DNA from: Pseudomonas abietaniphila
GTDB lineage: Bacteria; Pseudomonadota; Gammaproteobacteria; Pseudomonadales; Pseudomonadaceae
Assembly (NCBI RefSeq): GCF_039697315.1
Contig: NZ_CP155619.1
Location: forward strand, 3,162,001-3,226,000
Length of the DNA stretch: 64,000 bases
Direction of reading: 5' to 3'
Below the pieces are notes generated by a model. It saw only the letters and a program-made list of their open reading frames with translations, was not told where the DNA came from and did no database searches. Below are positions 40,537-48,620 of the stretch, one piece after another; within the stretch, counting starts at the first letter, position 1, and each line of letters starts with the position of its first letter. A program made the position numbers and the translations under genes.

Positions 40537-40918
40537 TGCCTGGGGCCTCTGACCCATGACTCTCTAAGTCTTCATCACGTTTTAATTAGGGAAACTCTGC
40601 GAAAACGACTTGGGCAAATGGTTTCGCACAAATTCCCTGGAAAGACCGGTTGAGTCGCGGCCAGCGAGTATATCGGGCCATGGTTGAAGCTTCGACCGTT
40701 CGGTTCTGATTTTGACCGGTTGTTGTTTCGGTCTATGTGCATTTGGAAACAATTTGCTATCGTGCCGGACCGATTTGGCGCACTACGCCGTTATTGGCAC
40801 GCAATTTTGATGCCCGATCACCTCTTCGAGTCGATAAATCGCGTGCACAGCCGTTATCCCCGGCTGCATTGCCACTGATTTTTCGTCCCAAGAGAGCCTC
40901 AAAAGAGAAGCCACTGCC
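40537..40918. other. intergenic region between thioesterase and MFS genes
   Basis: The 382-bp divergent gap has no REP element. It contains repeats of the form GACCGGTT/GACCGTTCGGT around 40697-40735 and a possible promoter-like TATCGT at about 40757, neither well supported. No small gene was found. Confidence 0.35.
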
Positions 40919-42217
40919 ATGACCTCTGTGTCCACCAATGCCGCGCAGCCGTCGCGTCCACTGACCCGCAACGATTACAAAACCCTGTCGCTGTCTGCCC
41001 TCGGCGGTGCGCTGGAATTTTACGACTTCATCATTTTTGTGTTCTTCGCGGCGGTGGTCGGCAAGCTGTTCTTCCCCGTAGACATGCCGGAATGGCTGCG
41101 TTTGATGCAAACGTTTGGCATTTTCGCCGCCGGTTATCTGGCTCGGCCTTTGGGCGGCATCGTCATGGCGCACTTTGGCGACCTGCTGGGTCGCAAGAAA
41201 ATGTTCACCCTGAGCATTTTCCTCATGGCCGTGCCGACCTTGATCATGGGCCTGCTGCCGACCTATGCGCAGATTGGTATCTGGGCGCCGCTTCTGTTGC
41301 TGCTGATGCGCGTCATTCAGGGTGCCGCGATTGGTGGCGAAGTGCCGGGTGCGTGGGTATTCGTTTCCGAGCACGTTCCCGCACGTAACGTCGGTTACGC
41401 CTGCGGTACCCTCACCTCGGGTCTCACTGCAGGCATTTTGCTCGGTTCGCTGGTGGCGACCTGGATCAACAGCCTCTACACCCCGGCTGAGGTGTCGGAC
41501 TACGCCTGGCGTATCCCTTTCCTGCTGGGCGGTGTGTTTGGTCTGATGTCGGTCTACCTGCGTCGCTGGTTGCACGAGACGCCGGTCTTCGCTGAACTTC
41601 AACTGCGCAAAGCGCTGGCGGAAGAGGTCCCGCTCAAGGCTGTGCTGCGTGACCACCGCGGCGCCGTCGTGCTGTCGATGGCGCTGACCTGGCTGCTGTC
41701 GGCCGGTGTCGTCGTCATCATCCTGATGACCCCGACCTTGCTGCAAACCACCTACGGCTTCGCCCCGGCTGTCACTCTGAAGGCCAACAGCTTGGCGATC
41801 GTCCTGCTGAGTGTGGGCTGCATCGGCGCGGGTGCGCTGGCAGACCGTTTTGGCGCGGGTTTGGTGTTCTTGCTTGGCTCGCTGGGATTGTTGGTCAGTT
41901 CGTGGGTCTTCTACCACACCGTTGGGGCTCATCCTGACTGGCTGTACCCGCTGTACGCCATCACCGGTTTGTTCGTGGGCACCATCGGCGCCGTGCCATT
42001 CGTGATGGTAAAAGCCTTCCCGCCCGTCGTGCGCTTCTCGGGCCTGTCGTTTTCCTACAACCTGGCCTACGCCATCTTTGGCGGCCTGACGCCGATGGTC
42101 GTCACGCTGATGCTCAAGGCCAACCCGATGGGGCCGGCCTGGTACGTGGCGGGGCTTTGCGTGCTGGGAATGGTGATTGGGGTGTATCTGCTGATGAAGA
42201 AGTCATCTTTGCGCTGA
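40919..42217 (+). CDS. MFS transporter, metabolite:H+ symporter type (PA5370-like)
   Basis: The 432-residue inner-membrane protein has about twelve hydrophobic segments and MFS motif A (GDLLGRKKMF, residues ~85-95). The GGALEFYDFIIFVFFAAVVG opening is typical of the MHS subfamily (citrate, proline/betaine and shikimate carriers). The substrate is unknown. In P. aeruginosa the orthologue PA5370 is directly beside pstS; here about 5 kb of delta-60-repeat genes separates them. Its last 40 codons or so also occur as a decayed copy at 45539-45683. Confidence 0.88.
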   Translation: MTSVSTNAAQPSRPLTRNDYKTLSLSALGGALEFYDFIIFVFFAAVVGKLFFPVDMPEWLRLMQTFGIFAAGYLARPLGGIVMAHFGDLLGRKKMFTLSIFLMAVPTLIMGLLPTYAQIGIWAPLLLLLMRVIQGAAIGGEVPGAWVFVSEHVPARNVGYACGTLTSGLTAGILLGSLVATWINSLYTPAEVSDYAWRIPFLLGGVFGLMSVYLRRWLHETPVFAELQLRKALAEEVPLKAVLRDHRGAVVLSMALTWLLSAGVVVIILMTPTLLQTTYGFAPAVTLKANSLAIVLLSVGCIGAGALADRFGAGLVFLLGSLGLLVSSWVFYHTVGAHPDWLYPLYAITGLFVGTIGAVPFVMVKAFPPVVRFSGLSFSYNLAYAIFGGLTPMVVTLMLKANPMGPAWYVAGLCVLGMVIGVYLLMKKSSLR

Positions 42218-42229
42218 TGTGCACCAGGC

Positions 42230-42260
42230 GGGTATTCGCAGACGGAATCTGCGAATACCC
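42230..42260. terminator. hairpin between convergent MFS and delta-60 genes
   Basis: GGGTATTCGCAGA (42230-42242) and TCTGCGAATACCC (42248-42260) form a perfect 13-bp stem with loop CGGAA. It lies 8-10 bp from both stops and likely ends transcription from both sides. Confidence 0.8.
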
Positions 42261-42268
42261 ACGCGGCC

Positions 42269-45115
42269 TTAAACCTTGATGGCCAAAATGGCAGGGCGCC
42301 CGTCAGTACGGTCGGCGCCGGCAATCAAAAGTTGATGGGGCGTCGTGTTGACTACGCCATACCCCAGCGTGGAAAAAAACACCGCGTCGGACAACGTGCC
42401 GAAACCTTGGGTGCTTGCAAACGTGTCATCAATTTTTCCGTCGGACGTGAATCGGCCCACGACCGGCCAGATGCTTGTCGGATAGGTACCACCTTCTCCG
42501 ACCGCGACGATCTTGTTGTCAGCGCCACTCAGAAATAAAGCTGCGTTCCATTTATTAAGATCGCCGGGCACCATGTCATCAAACCTGGGAATACCGCCGT
42601 TGAACTCGGGATCCGGTTGTCCACTATCGCTGTAGACAGCCAGCATTCCCTGATGGCCTACCTCACCGCGCGGAACTCTATTGCCTGATATAACGTATTT
42701 GTCTGATGAAGGCTCAACACTTTGCGGGTCCATGTGACGGTCGCCGGAGGTTATCAACGCTGCGCCTCCGTTGCCGAACGACTCATCAATGAGGCCGTTT
42801 TCATCGAATCGCATAAGCCAACCGTCCCTTAACCCGACGTCATTCGTCAGGTACCCGGACGCGATAAATTTTTTATCGGCAACACGAGTCAGATTTGAAA
42901 TCGAATGCCGCATAAGGTTATCGAATTTAAGCATACCGCCATCGCCGAAACTGCTGTCAAGTTTACCGGCGTCCGTCATTTTTACGATATAAGAAGTCTG
43001 CGTATCTTCAAACAGCCCGATGATCGGGGCAAATAGGCTTCCATCAACATTAAACACGCATTCCCTTACGAAGAATCCGTTGGCCGGCGCAAGCAAAGTG
43101 CGAAGGTTCAATACACCGTTGAGGCCAAAGCGACTGTCTACTGCACCATTGGACAAGAATCTCATCATAGTGCCCGTTTCGGTGCCAGAGGCGAAATTAA
43201 GGGTGCTGCCCCAGATGGTTATATTACCCGTTTCACTTTCATGTGCGCCGCGAATGATAAACATCGTACCGGGCGGCAGGACGACCTCAATGTAACCACT
43301 CTGATTCGGACCAAACGATATATCCAGTACGCCGTTACAGTCGAACCTGGCGATGTTTGCATGATACTGGGCAGGTTGCGGTATCCCCCTTGTCTGATAG
43401 TAGACGGCCAGAAAAGTATCCGCTTTCGCGGTGCTAGGAATGACACAGCTTACCCAGCCCTGTTGTTCGTTAAAAGGCAGCTTCAGCTTTCCATTAACAC
43501 CAAATGTTGTGTCATATTCAAGCAAAGGCAGCGGAGCGGTTGCCTTACCAGAGCTGCTCGCGTTCTGCGGACTTTGCATTTCCTGTTGAGAACTCAGCCA
43601 TTTTATTTGGGGTTTAGTCGTGGTCATTGCGCTTTCCTTGCGTTCGTTAAAGATAAATAAGTGTTGATCAGCTGATGTGTAGGTTGATCGAAATGGCTCC
43701 ATACCGCGCTGATAATTGCGGGCCATGTGCACACTGCTCGCCTCGTATACCTTTAGCGCAAATACCGCAGCCTGATCGTTATAGTTGCCCGCGCAAAGGA
43801 TTTGCTGCGGACCGCTGATCACCACTTTTGTGTGACTGGCTGGAACGATTATCGCGTTGGCTGGGCTACAGAAGTGTGCGCTTCCCGCTAGCGTGTCGTC
43901 GGGCTCTCCAGTGGGCAAAAACCGGCCAATGACGGACCAGTTTGGGGCGGTTGGGCCTTCGTTCCCACTACCGCTGACAATGATCCGTGAATCGACTCGC
44001 TGGCTAGCCGTCGTCCATTCATCAATCATCGTTCCAAATGTATAGACAGCGGCGTTTCCTCCATTAAACCTGGTATCCGGCACCCCTGCGGACGTGTACT
44101 GCCAAAGAAGACTGTCCATGTCCAGATCCGAAGCCTCACGGAACCCACTGATGATCACGCCTTCCTGATCGTCGTTGGGCGCAGCAACGTTGATGTATGT
44201 TTTTGGCTTGACTGAAACGATGGCCGTTCCTCTTTCTCCAAAATCGGTGTCCAGAACGCCATTGATATTGAATTTCCGCAGAAAGCCATATTGACGGTCA
44301 TCATCCAGCGCATCTCCATACGCGATTAAACTGGCACCGTGGTTGATGGTTATCAGGCCCATCAGGTTGCAAGAGTTACCCACCGCTATCTCAAGCAGTC
44401 CGCCGTTGGCAAAGCTTTCATCAAGAAAACCTTCAGGGGTCAATCGCAGTATCCAGTGAGGGTAGTACGGTGCGGCGAGTCGATGACAGGCAACGTTCAG
44501 GCTGTTGTCTGGATTAACACTGACGCTTGTTGAAAAGGCAAGCTGCACCGGAACGTTTGCAACAGCGTTCAATAAGCAGTGACCGTTCGTGCCGAACGTC
44601 AAATCTGGTCTGCCAGCAGGCGTCAGTTTGGAAATGATCGAAACAAGCGTTCTGTCCTCAGGGGATTCATAGGTGCCCCAGATAAAGATTTCCCCGTTAG
44701 CCGTTTCTTTAATGCCATTAAGGTCGCAATATCCGTCCGATCGACCGAACCGAAATTCGACCATACCTGTATTGTTCTCGCCGAAGGACGTGTCCGGTTG
44801 CCCGGTGCTGTTGAAGCGAATAATTCCGCAGGTGTTCGCAATACTCGGGTTGTAGAGGCCTTGAAACGTGGCCAGAAATGACTTTTCGTTCGCAACTGAT
44901 TGAATGATTGCGCTTGCCCAGCCGGGCTTTACACCATTGAATTCGATGAGCAGTCGGCCATCAGAGCCGAAATCCGTATCGTATTCAGCATCCGGAAAAG
45001 GCGCCACTTTCGTATTTTTCCCGCGGCTGTCGCCAAGCGTTTTTTTCCTCAAATCCAGAGTTCGTTTGGCTCTTTCATTTCGTGATTGTTGAAAAAGAAA
45101 TTCGGGATTGTTCAT
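42269..45115 (-). CDS. fused double delta-60-repeat protein (two seven-repeat propeller units)
   Basis: The 948-residue ORF is two related genes read as one. Unit A is residues 1-456 and unit B 497-948. Each holds seven delta-60 repeats with the core D-x-x-FG-x-x-G (for example DTSFGENN, DESFANGG, DSRFGLNG, DESFGNGG), which suggests a seven-bladed beta-propeller per unit. Codon 457 is TAC (43747-43745) exactly where the third copy of the gene has its stop after AVFA(L/V)KV. The 40-residue linker still contains AAGGAAAG before an ATG (43627), the former start of unit B. ATG 45115 follows AAGGAATG. No signal peptide or membrane segment is seen; function is unknown. The DNA is more A+T-rich than its neighbours. 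Confidence 0.82.
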   Translation of the reverse strand: MNNPEFLFQQSRNERAKRTLDLRKKTLGDSRGKNTKVAPFPDAEYDTDFGSDGRLLIEFNGVKPGWASAIIQSVANEKSFLATFQGLYNPSIANTCGIIRFNSTGQPDTSFGENNTGMVEFRFGRSDGYCDLNGIKETANGEIFIWGTYESPEDRTLVSIISKLTPAGRPDLTFGTNGHCLLNAVANVPVQLAFSTSVSVNPDNSLNVACHRLAAPYYPHWILRLTPEGFLDESFANGGLLEIAVGNSCNLMGLITINHGASLIAYGDALDDDRQYGFLRKFNINGVLDTDFGERGTAIVSVKPKTYINVAAPNDDQEGVIISGFREASDLDMDSLLWQYTSAGVPDTRFNGGNAAVYTFGTMIDEWTTASQRVDSRIIVSGSGNEGPTAPNWSVIGRFLPTGEPDDTLAGSAHFCSPANAIIVPASHTKVVISGPQQILCAGNYNDQAAVFALKVYEASSVHMARNYQRGMEPFRSTYTSADQHLFIFNERKESAMTTTKPQIKWLSSQQEMQSPQNASSSGKATAPLPLLEYDTTFGVNGKLKLPFNEQQGWVSCVIPSTAKADTFLAVYYQTRGIPQPAQYHANIARFDCNGVLDISFGPNQSGYIEVVLPPGTMFIIRGAHESETGNITIWGSTLNFASGTETGTMMRFLSNGAVDSRFGLNGVLNLRTLLAPANGFFVRECVFNVDGSLFAPIIGLFEDTQTSYIVKMTDAGKLDSSFGDGGMLKFDNLMRHSISNLTRVADKKFIASGYLTNDVGLRDGWLMRFDENGLIDESFGNGGAALITSGDRHMDPQSVEPSSDKYVISGNRVPRGEVGHQGMLAVYSDSGQPDPEFNGGIPRFDDMVPGDLNKWNAALFLSGADNKIVAVGEGGTYPTSIWPVVGRFTSDGKIDDTFASTQGFGTLSDAVFFSTLGYGVVNTTPHQLLIAGADRTDGRPAILAIKV

Positions 45116-45336
45116 CGGGACATTCCTTGTAGAGTGAACAGGGTCGATTAGTGTTTATGTATGATCTATCGCACCACCGCTTGAAGCATGGGTGGGCAGT
45201 TTTACTTCATTATATTTAGCTGGCAGGATGCGTTAGATTGATTCGAAGTAATCACACTTAGTCGTCATTGCAAACCCGTACTCAATTTCTTACCGCCACT
45301 TCATGAGGCGCCAGGTAATGCGGCTCGATGCCGCAT
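45116..45336. other. A+T-rich upstream region of the delta-60 fusion gene
   Basis: This stretch should contain the promoter of the minus-strand fusion gene. TGATTCGAAGT at 45239-45249 is repeated at 47202-47212, upstream of the third delta-60 gene at a similar distance (about 124 and 104 bp), so it may be a shared promoter element. No ORF is supported. Confidence 0.45.
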
Positions 45337-45683
45337 CCAGGCATGACCCTCAAGCGTTTAATGTCCGCATTCACCTTCGCAGCGGCGAGCGTCGCTATGG
45401 TTCACGCGGTGGCGGCGGTTGACCCTGTTCGGGCGTAACTCGGTATAGCCTGACCGCGCGCGATGCCAATGACAAAGAAGTCGAGATCAGCCTGGGCAAG
45501 GTGGTGCACGCTTACCAACCCAATACCATGGGCGGCGGCATCTTTGGCGGCCTGATGCCAATGGTCGTGACGCTAATGCTGAAAGCCTACCCGATGGGGC
45601 CGACCTGGTACGTGGCGGGGCTATGCGTGTTGGGGATGGTGATCGGGCTGTATCTGCTGCGCTCAAAGAGCATGGGGCAGTAA
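45337..45683 (+). pseudogene. chimeric scar of pstS, pstA and MFS 3' fragments
   Basis: Four pieces are joined on the plus strand. 45337-45427 matches 47448-47538 (RBS tail, start and signal peptide of pstS, 3 differences in 91). 45425-45444 matches pstS at 47985-48004. 45447-45532 matches pstA at 51659-51744 (about 6 differences in 86). 45539-45659 matches the MFS 3' end at 42073-42193 (about 13 differences in 120), ending in its own stop at 45681-45683. A 60-codon ORF from 45501 spans the pstA/MFS junction but is not a real gene. The order fits a collapsed middle of a tandem duplication. Confidence 0.85.
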
Positions 45684-45706
45684 GGCCGACTCCTGCGTAG
45701 AACGAG

Positions 45707-45729
45707 GGGCAGGCTGACAAAGCCTGCCC
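45707..45729. terminator. hairpin between the MFS remnant and third delta-60 gene
   Basis: GGGCAGGCT (45707-45715) and AGCCTGCCC (45721-45729) pair around GACAA. It holds the same position relative to the MFS remnant as 42230-42260 holds to the intact MFS gene. Confidence 0.7.
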
Positions 45730-45736
45730 GTTCCCA

Positions 45737-47098
45737 TCAAACCTTCACGGCGAACACCGCAGGTATCCCGTTATATCTGCCTGCAAAAAGAACCTGCTGC
45801 GGCCCAGTGATGAGCATGCTCGTGCCACCGACTGGGAATTCGGTAGCATAAGGCGGAGTACAGAAGTGCAGTTCGCCGCCATACGTGTCATCAGGTTGGC
45901 CGTTCACTAAGAACCGACCAATTACTGTCCAATCCTAGTCTAGTGAGTTTCCAGAACCAATTGCGATGACTTTTCCATCATCTCGCTGCATGGCAGATAC
46001 CCAGATGTCTGCCCGGGTGCCGAAGTCATGCGTCACCGGCTGCCCTTCGTTGAACCCAGGATCAGGGTTTCCTTTAAGATCGTATTTCCATAAAAAGCTG
46101 TTCAAGTTCGATATTACACCTCCCATCCCTGCAGCGATCAGCTGTTTTCCGTCAGGTGACGCGAATAAGGAGTCAACGTAAATTTCCTGTTGAGAGGGAA
46201 TGACCGCTACTCCGTTGGTTCCGAATCCCGAGTCGACGACTCCCCCTCGGGTAAACATTTTGAGGAAGCCAAAAGTTTTACCGTTTTCTATAAAGATTCC
46301 GTACGCCAGTATGCCTTCGCTTAAACTGTCCTTGTGTATGATTCCGCTCAGGCTCGTGGACCCAGGCCCGCCGAATGTGACTTCAAGAAACCCATCTTTT
46401 TGAAATTTTTTATCAAGTAAACCTTCGGGGGTGATCTTTATAATCAATGGGGATCCGGATGACCCGCTCGGCCTTCTACACGCAACATTCAGGCTGCCGT
46501 CCGAGTTAATGACGACACACTCGTAGCTGGGTAGATTGAGCGGGACGCTGGCGATCAAGTCTAGTCTGCAGTGTCCATTTGACCCGAAACTTTCATCAGT
46601 TGTCCCATCTGGCGCAATCTTGGAGATAATGTAGAACAGGACATTATCAGCATATCGCTCATAACTGCCCCATACGAAAATGCTGCCGTCATCACACTCC
46701 TCTATACCGGTGAAGTTGCAATATCCGTCAGACTGTCCAAAGCGGAATTCAAGTATCCCCGTACCCTGATTTCCAAAAGATGTATCAAGGTTTCCGCTCT
46801 GATCAAATCGTGCGATGCCACCGATATTGGGAACGCTTGTAGTGTGGTATCCCTCTATAGTTGCCAAGTAGTGTTGTTTGAGGGTCTTGCATTCAACGAT
46901 ATTGCTCGCCCAACCTGCATGAACTCCGTTGAAACCAAGCAACAGTTTCCCATTGGCTCCAAAGCTTGCATCGTACTCTGCCGGCGGGAAGGGGGATGCT
47001 TTGACACTTGACATGCCTTCTTCTTCGTTGGGTTGCGATCTAACCTTACGTAGTTTTAATATTTTCTCGTGCATGAAATTTTGCTGTACAGGGTCCAT
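45737..47098 (-). pseudogene. third delta-60-repeat gene with in-frame TAG before repeat 7
   Basis: A 454-codon frame from ATG 47098 (GGAG 8 bases upstream) ends with KV and TGA at 45737-45739. Codon 388 is TAG (45937-45935), giving a 387-residue product. The next 65 codons still read as the family C terminus (DWTVIGRFLVNGQPDDTYGG ... AVFAVKV), so the change is recent. The lost part carries the seventh repeat, which would close a propeller. It is closer to unit A of the fused gene (for example LEFRFGQSDGYC against VEFRFGRSDGYC) than to unit B. The frame is open upstream to 47140, but MDPVQQ aligns with the start of unit A. Confidence 0.8.
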
Positions 47099-47140
47099 TT
47101 GAAATCTCCGGATGTTGATCGGACTGAGTCCGCAATACAC

Positions 47141-47376
47141 TAAGACGCACAGCCCTGTGCGTCATCGATAGTCTAGTTATTCCGATGCACGTTTCTAATA
47201 ATGATTCGAAGTTAAGGCATGCCTTTAATCGCGATTACGAAGCTGACGTTGACGTTGCTCATTAATCAATTTTCAGAATTTACCTTGCGAAAGGAATATG
47301 CGTATTGGGCTGGCAGCGTGCTGAGACACCGAACTGTCAAATCCTGGACGTCTTTCGAAGACGTCCCTTCATCTCT
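47141..47376. other. A+T-rich region between third delta-60 gene and the pstS Pho box
   Basis: It should hold the promoter of the minus-strand delta-60 gene, including a second copy of TGATTCGAAGT at 47202-47212. A 60-codon ORF at 47219 has no RBS or recognisable family and is not called. Confidence 0.4.
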
Positions 47377-47405
47377 TTGTCATAATCCCGTCATAGAGTA
47401 GTCAC
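47377..47405 (+). promoter_or_regulatory. Pho box of pstS, three half-sites with 11-bp period
   Basis: TTGTCAT (47377), CCGTCAT (47388) and TAGTCAC (47399) are direct repeats exactly 11 bp apart, the spacing of PhoB half-sites. The array ends 48 bp before the pstS start. The third half-site is the weakest. Confidence 0.85.
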
Positions 47406-47453
47406 AAGGCCACCACAGACCCGGCCAACCCCTTACCTCGCCAGGAGCCAGGC

Positions 47454-48425
47454 ATGACACTCAAGCGTTTGATGTCCGCATTCACCTTCGCAGCGGCGAG
47501 CGTCGCTACGGTTCACGCGGTGGCGGCGGTTGACCCTGCGATCAAGCCTTACGTCAAAACCACGGGTGTGTCCGGCAACCTTTCCAGCGTGGGCTCCGAC
47601 ACGTTGGCGAACTTGATGACGATGTGGGCCGAGGCGTACAAAAAAGAGTATCCGAGCGTCAACATTCAGATTCAGGCTGCCGGGTCGTCGACGGCGCCGC
47701 CGGCGCTGACGGAGGGCACTGCCACGCTGGGGCCGATGAGCCGCAAGATGAAGGACGGCGAGCTGTCCGCCTTCGAGCAAAAGTACGGCTACAAGCCGAC
47801 GGCGATTCCGGTTGCGGTGGATGCACTGGCGATATTTGTTCACAAGGACAACCCGATCAAGGGGCTGACGCTGCAGCAAGTGGACGCGATTTTCTCGGCG
47901 ACCCGCTTGTGTGGCGCCAAGGCTGACGCGAAAACCTGGGGTGATATCGGTGTGACCGGTGACCTGGCAGGCAAGTCGATCCAGCTGTTCGGGCGTAACT
48001 CGGTGTCCGGCACCTACGGCTATTTCAAGGAAGAGGCCTTATGCAAAGGTGACTTCAAACCCAACGTTAACGAGCAACCCGGTTCGGCGTCGGTGGTGAG
48101 TTCGATCAGTAGCTCGCTCAACGGCATCGGCTACTCAGGTATCGGTTATAAAACGTCCAGCGTGCGCACCGTGCCACTGGCGAAGAAAGAGGGCGGCGAG
48201 TTCATCGAAGACAACGAAGTCAACGCGCTGAACGGCACGTATCCACTGGCGCGCTTCCTTTATGTCTACGTCAACAAAGCGCCAAACAAGCCGCTGAATC
48301 CATTGGAAGCGGAGTTCGTAAAATTGGTGCTGTCCAAACAGGGTCAGGAAGTTGTCATGAAAGACGGGTACATTCCTCTACCAGCCAAGGTCGTAAGCAA
48401 AGCGTTGGCTGATCTGGGGCTATAA
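47454..48425 (+). CDS. pstS: phosphate ABC transporter substrate-binding protein PstS
   Basis: The 323-residue periplasmic protein binds inorganic phosphate and hands it to PstCA. It has a signal peptide ([20 protein letters not shown], cut near AVAA), the phosphate-binding [14 protein letters not shown] at the mature N terminus and [14 protein letters not shown], both typical of the Pseudomonas/DING-like PstS type. AGGAG lies 7 bases before ATG 47454. A Pho box precedes it and a terminator follows, so it can be made in excess over pstC-A-B. A 91-bp copy of its 5' end lies at 45337. Confidence 0.94.
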   Translation: MTLKRLMSAFTFAAASVATVHAVAAVDPAIKPYVKTTGVSGNLSSVGSDTLANLMTMWAEAYKKEYPSVNIQIQAAGSSTAPPALTEGTATLGPMSRKMKDGELSAFEQKYGYKPTAIPVAVDALAIFVHKDNPIKGLTLQQVDAIFSATRLCGAKADAKTWGDIGVTGDLAGKSIQLFGRNSVSGTYGYFKEEALCKGDFKPNVNEQPGSASVVSSISSSLNGIGYSGIGYKTSSVRTVPLAKKEGGEFIEDNEVNALNGTYPLARFLYVYVNKAPNKPLNPLEAEFVKLVLSKQGQEVVMKDGYIPLPAKVVSKALADLGL

Positions 48426-48535
48426 AAACGGCGAGCGCGCGGCGCTTGCGGATAACCCTGATGCGGGGTGACAGGTTCGTCCCGCCAAAAACGAAAAAGG
48501 CCTTATGGAACGAGGCTCGCGAAACAATGAGCAGT

Positions 48536-48568
48536 CCGTTGCCACGATTCCGGGGCGACGGGCTTTTT
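48536..48568 (+). terminator. terminator after pstS
   Basis: CCGTTGCC (48536-48543) and GGCGACGG (48554-48561) pair with one G-T wobble, followed by GCTTTTTT. It separates pstS from pstC, which has its own Pho box. Confidence 0.75.
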
Positions 48569-48580
48569 TGCGTCACCACG

Positions 48581-48598
48581 CTGTCATGTATTTGTCAT
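48581..48598 (+). promoter_or_regulatory. Pho box of pstC
   Basis: CTGTCAT (48581) and TTGTCAT (48592) are half-sites 11 bp apart, close to the PhoB consensus. With TAGGGT (48609-48614) as the -10, transcription would begin near the ATG at 48621, so the mRNA may be almost leaderless. Confidence 0.85.
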
Positions 48599-48620
48599 AC
48601 AGAGTGGCTAGGGTGTGCGC

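Noticed and set aside
43628..43744. A new linker domain between the two propeller units
   Set aside because: It reads as translated former intergenic DNA with a leftover ribosome-binding site, not as a domain.
45501..45683. 60-codon ORF that could be called a small membrane protein
   Set aside because: It is a chance fusion of pstA and MFS fragments in the scar, with a start codon from pstA sequence and no ribosome-binding site.
42269..47098. Delta-60 cluster as part of a prophage or transposon
   Set aside because: No integrase, transposase, tRNA target or terminal inverted repeats were seen; the duplication scar explains the layout better.
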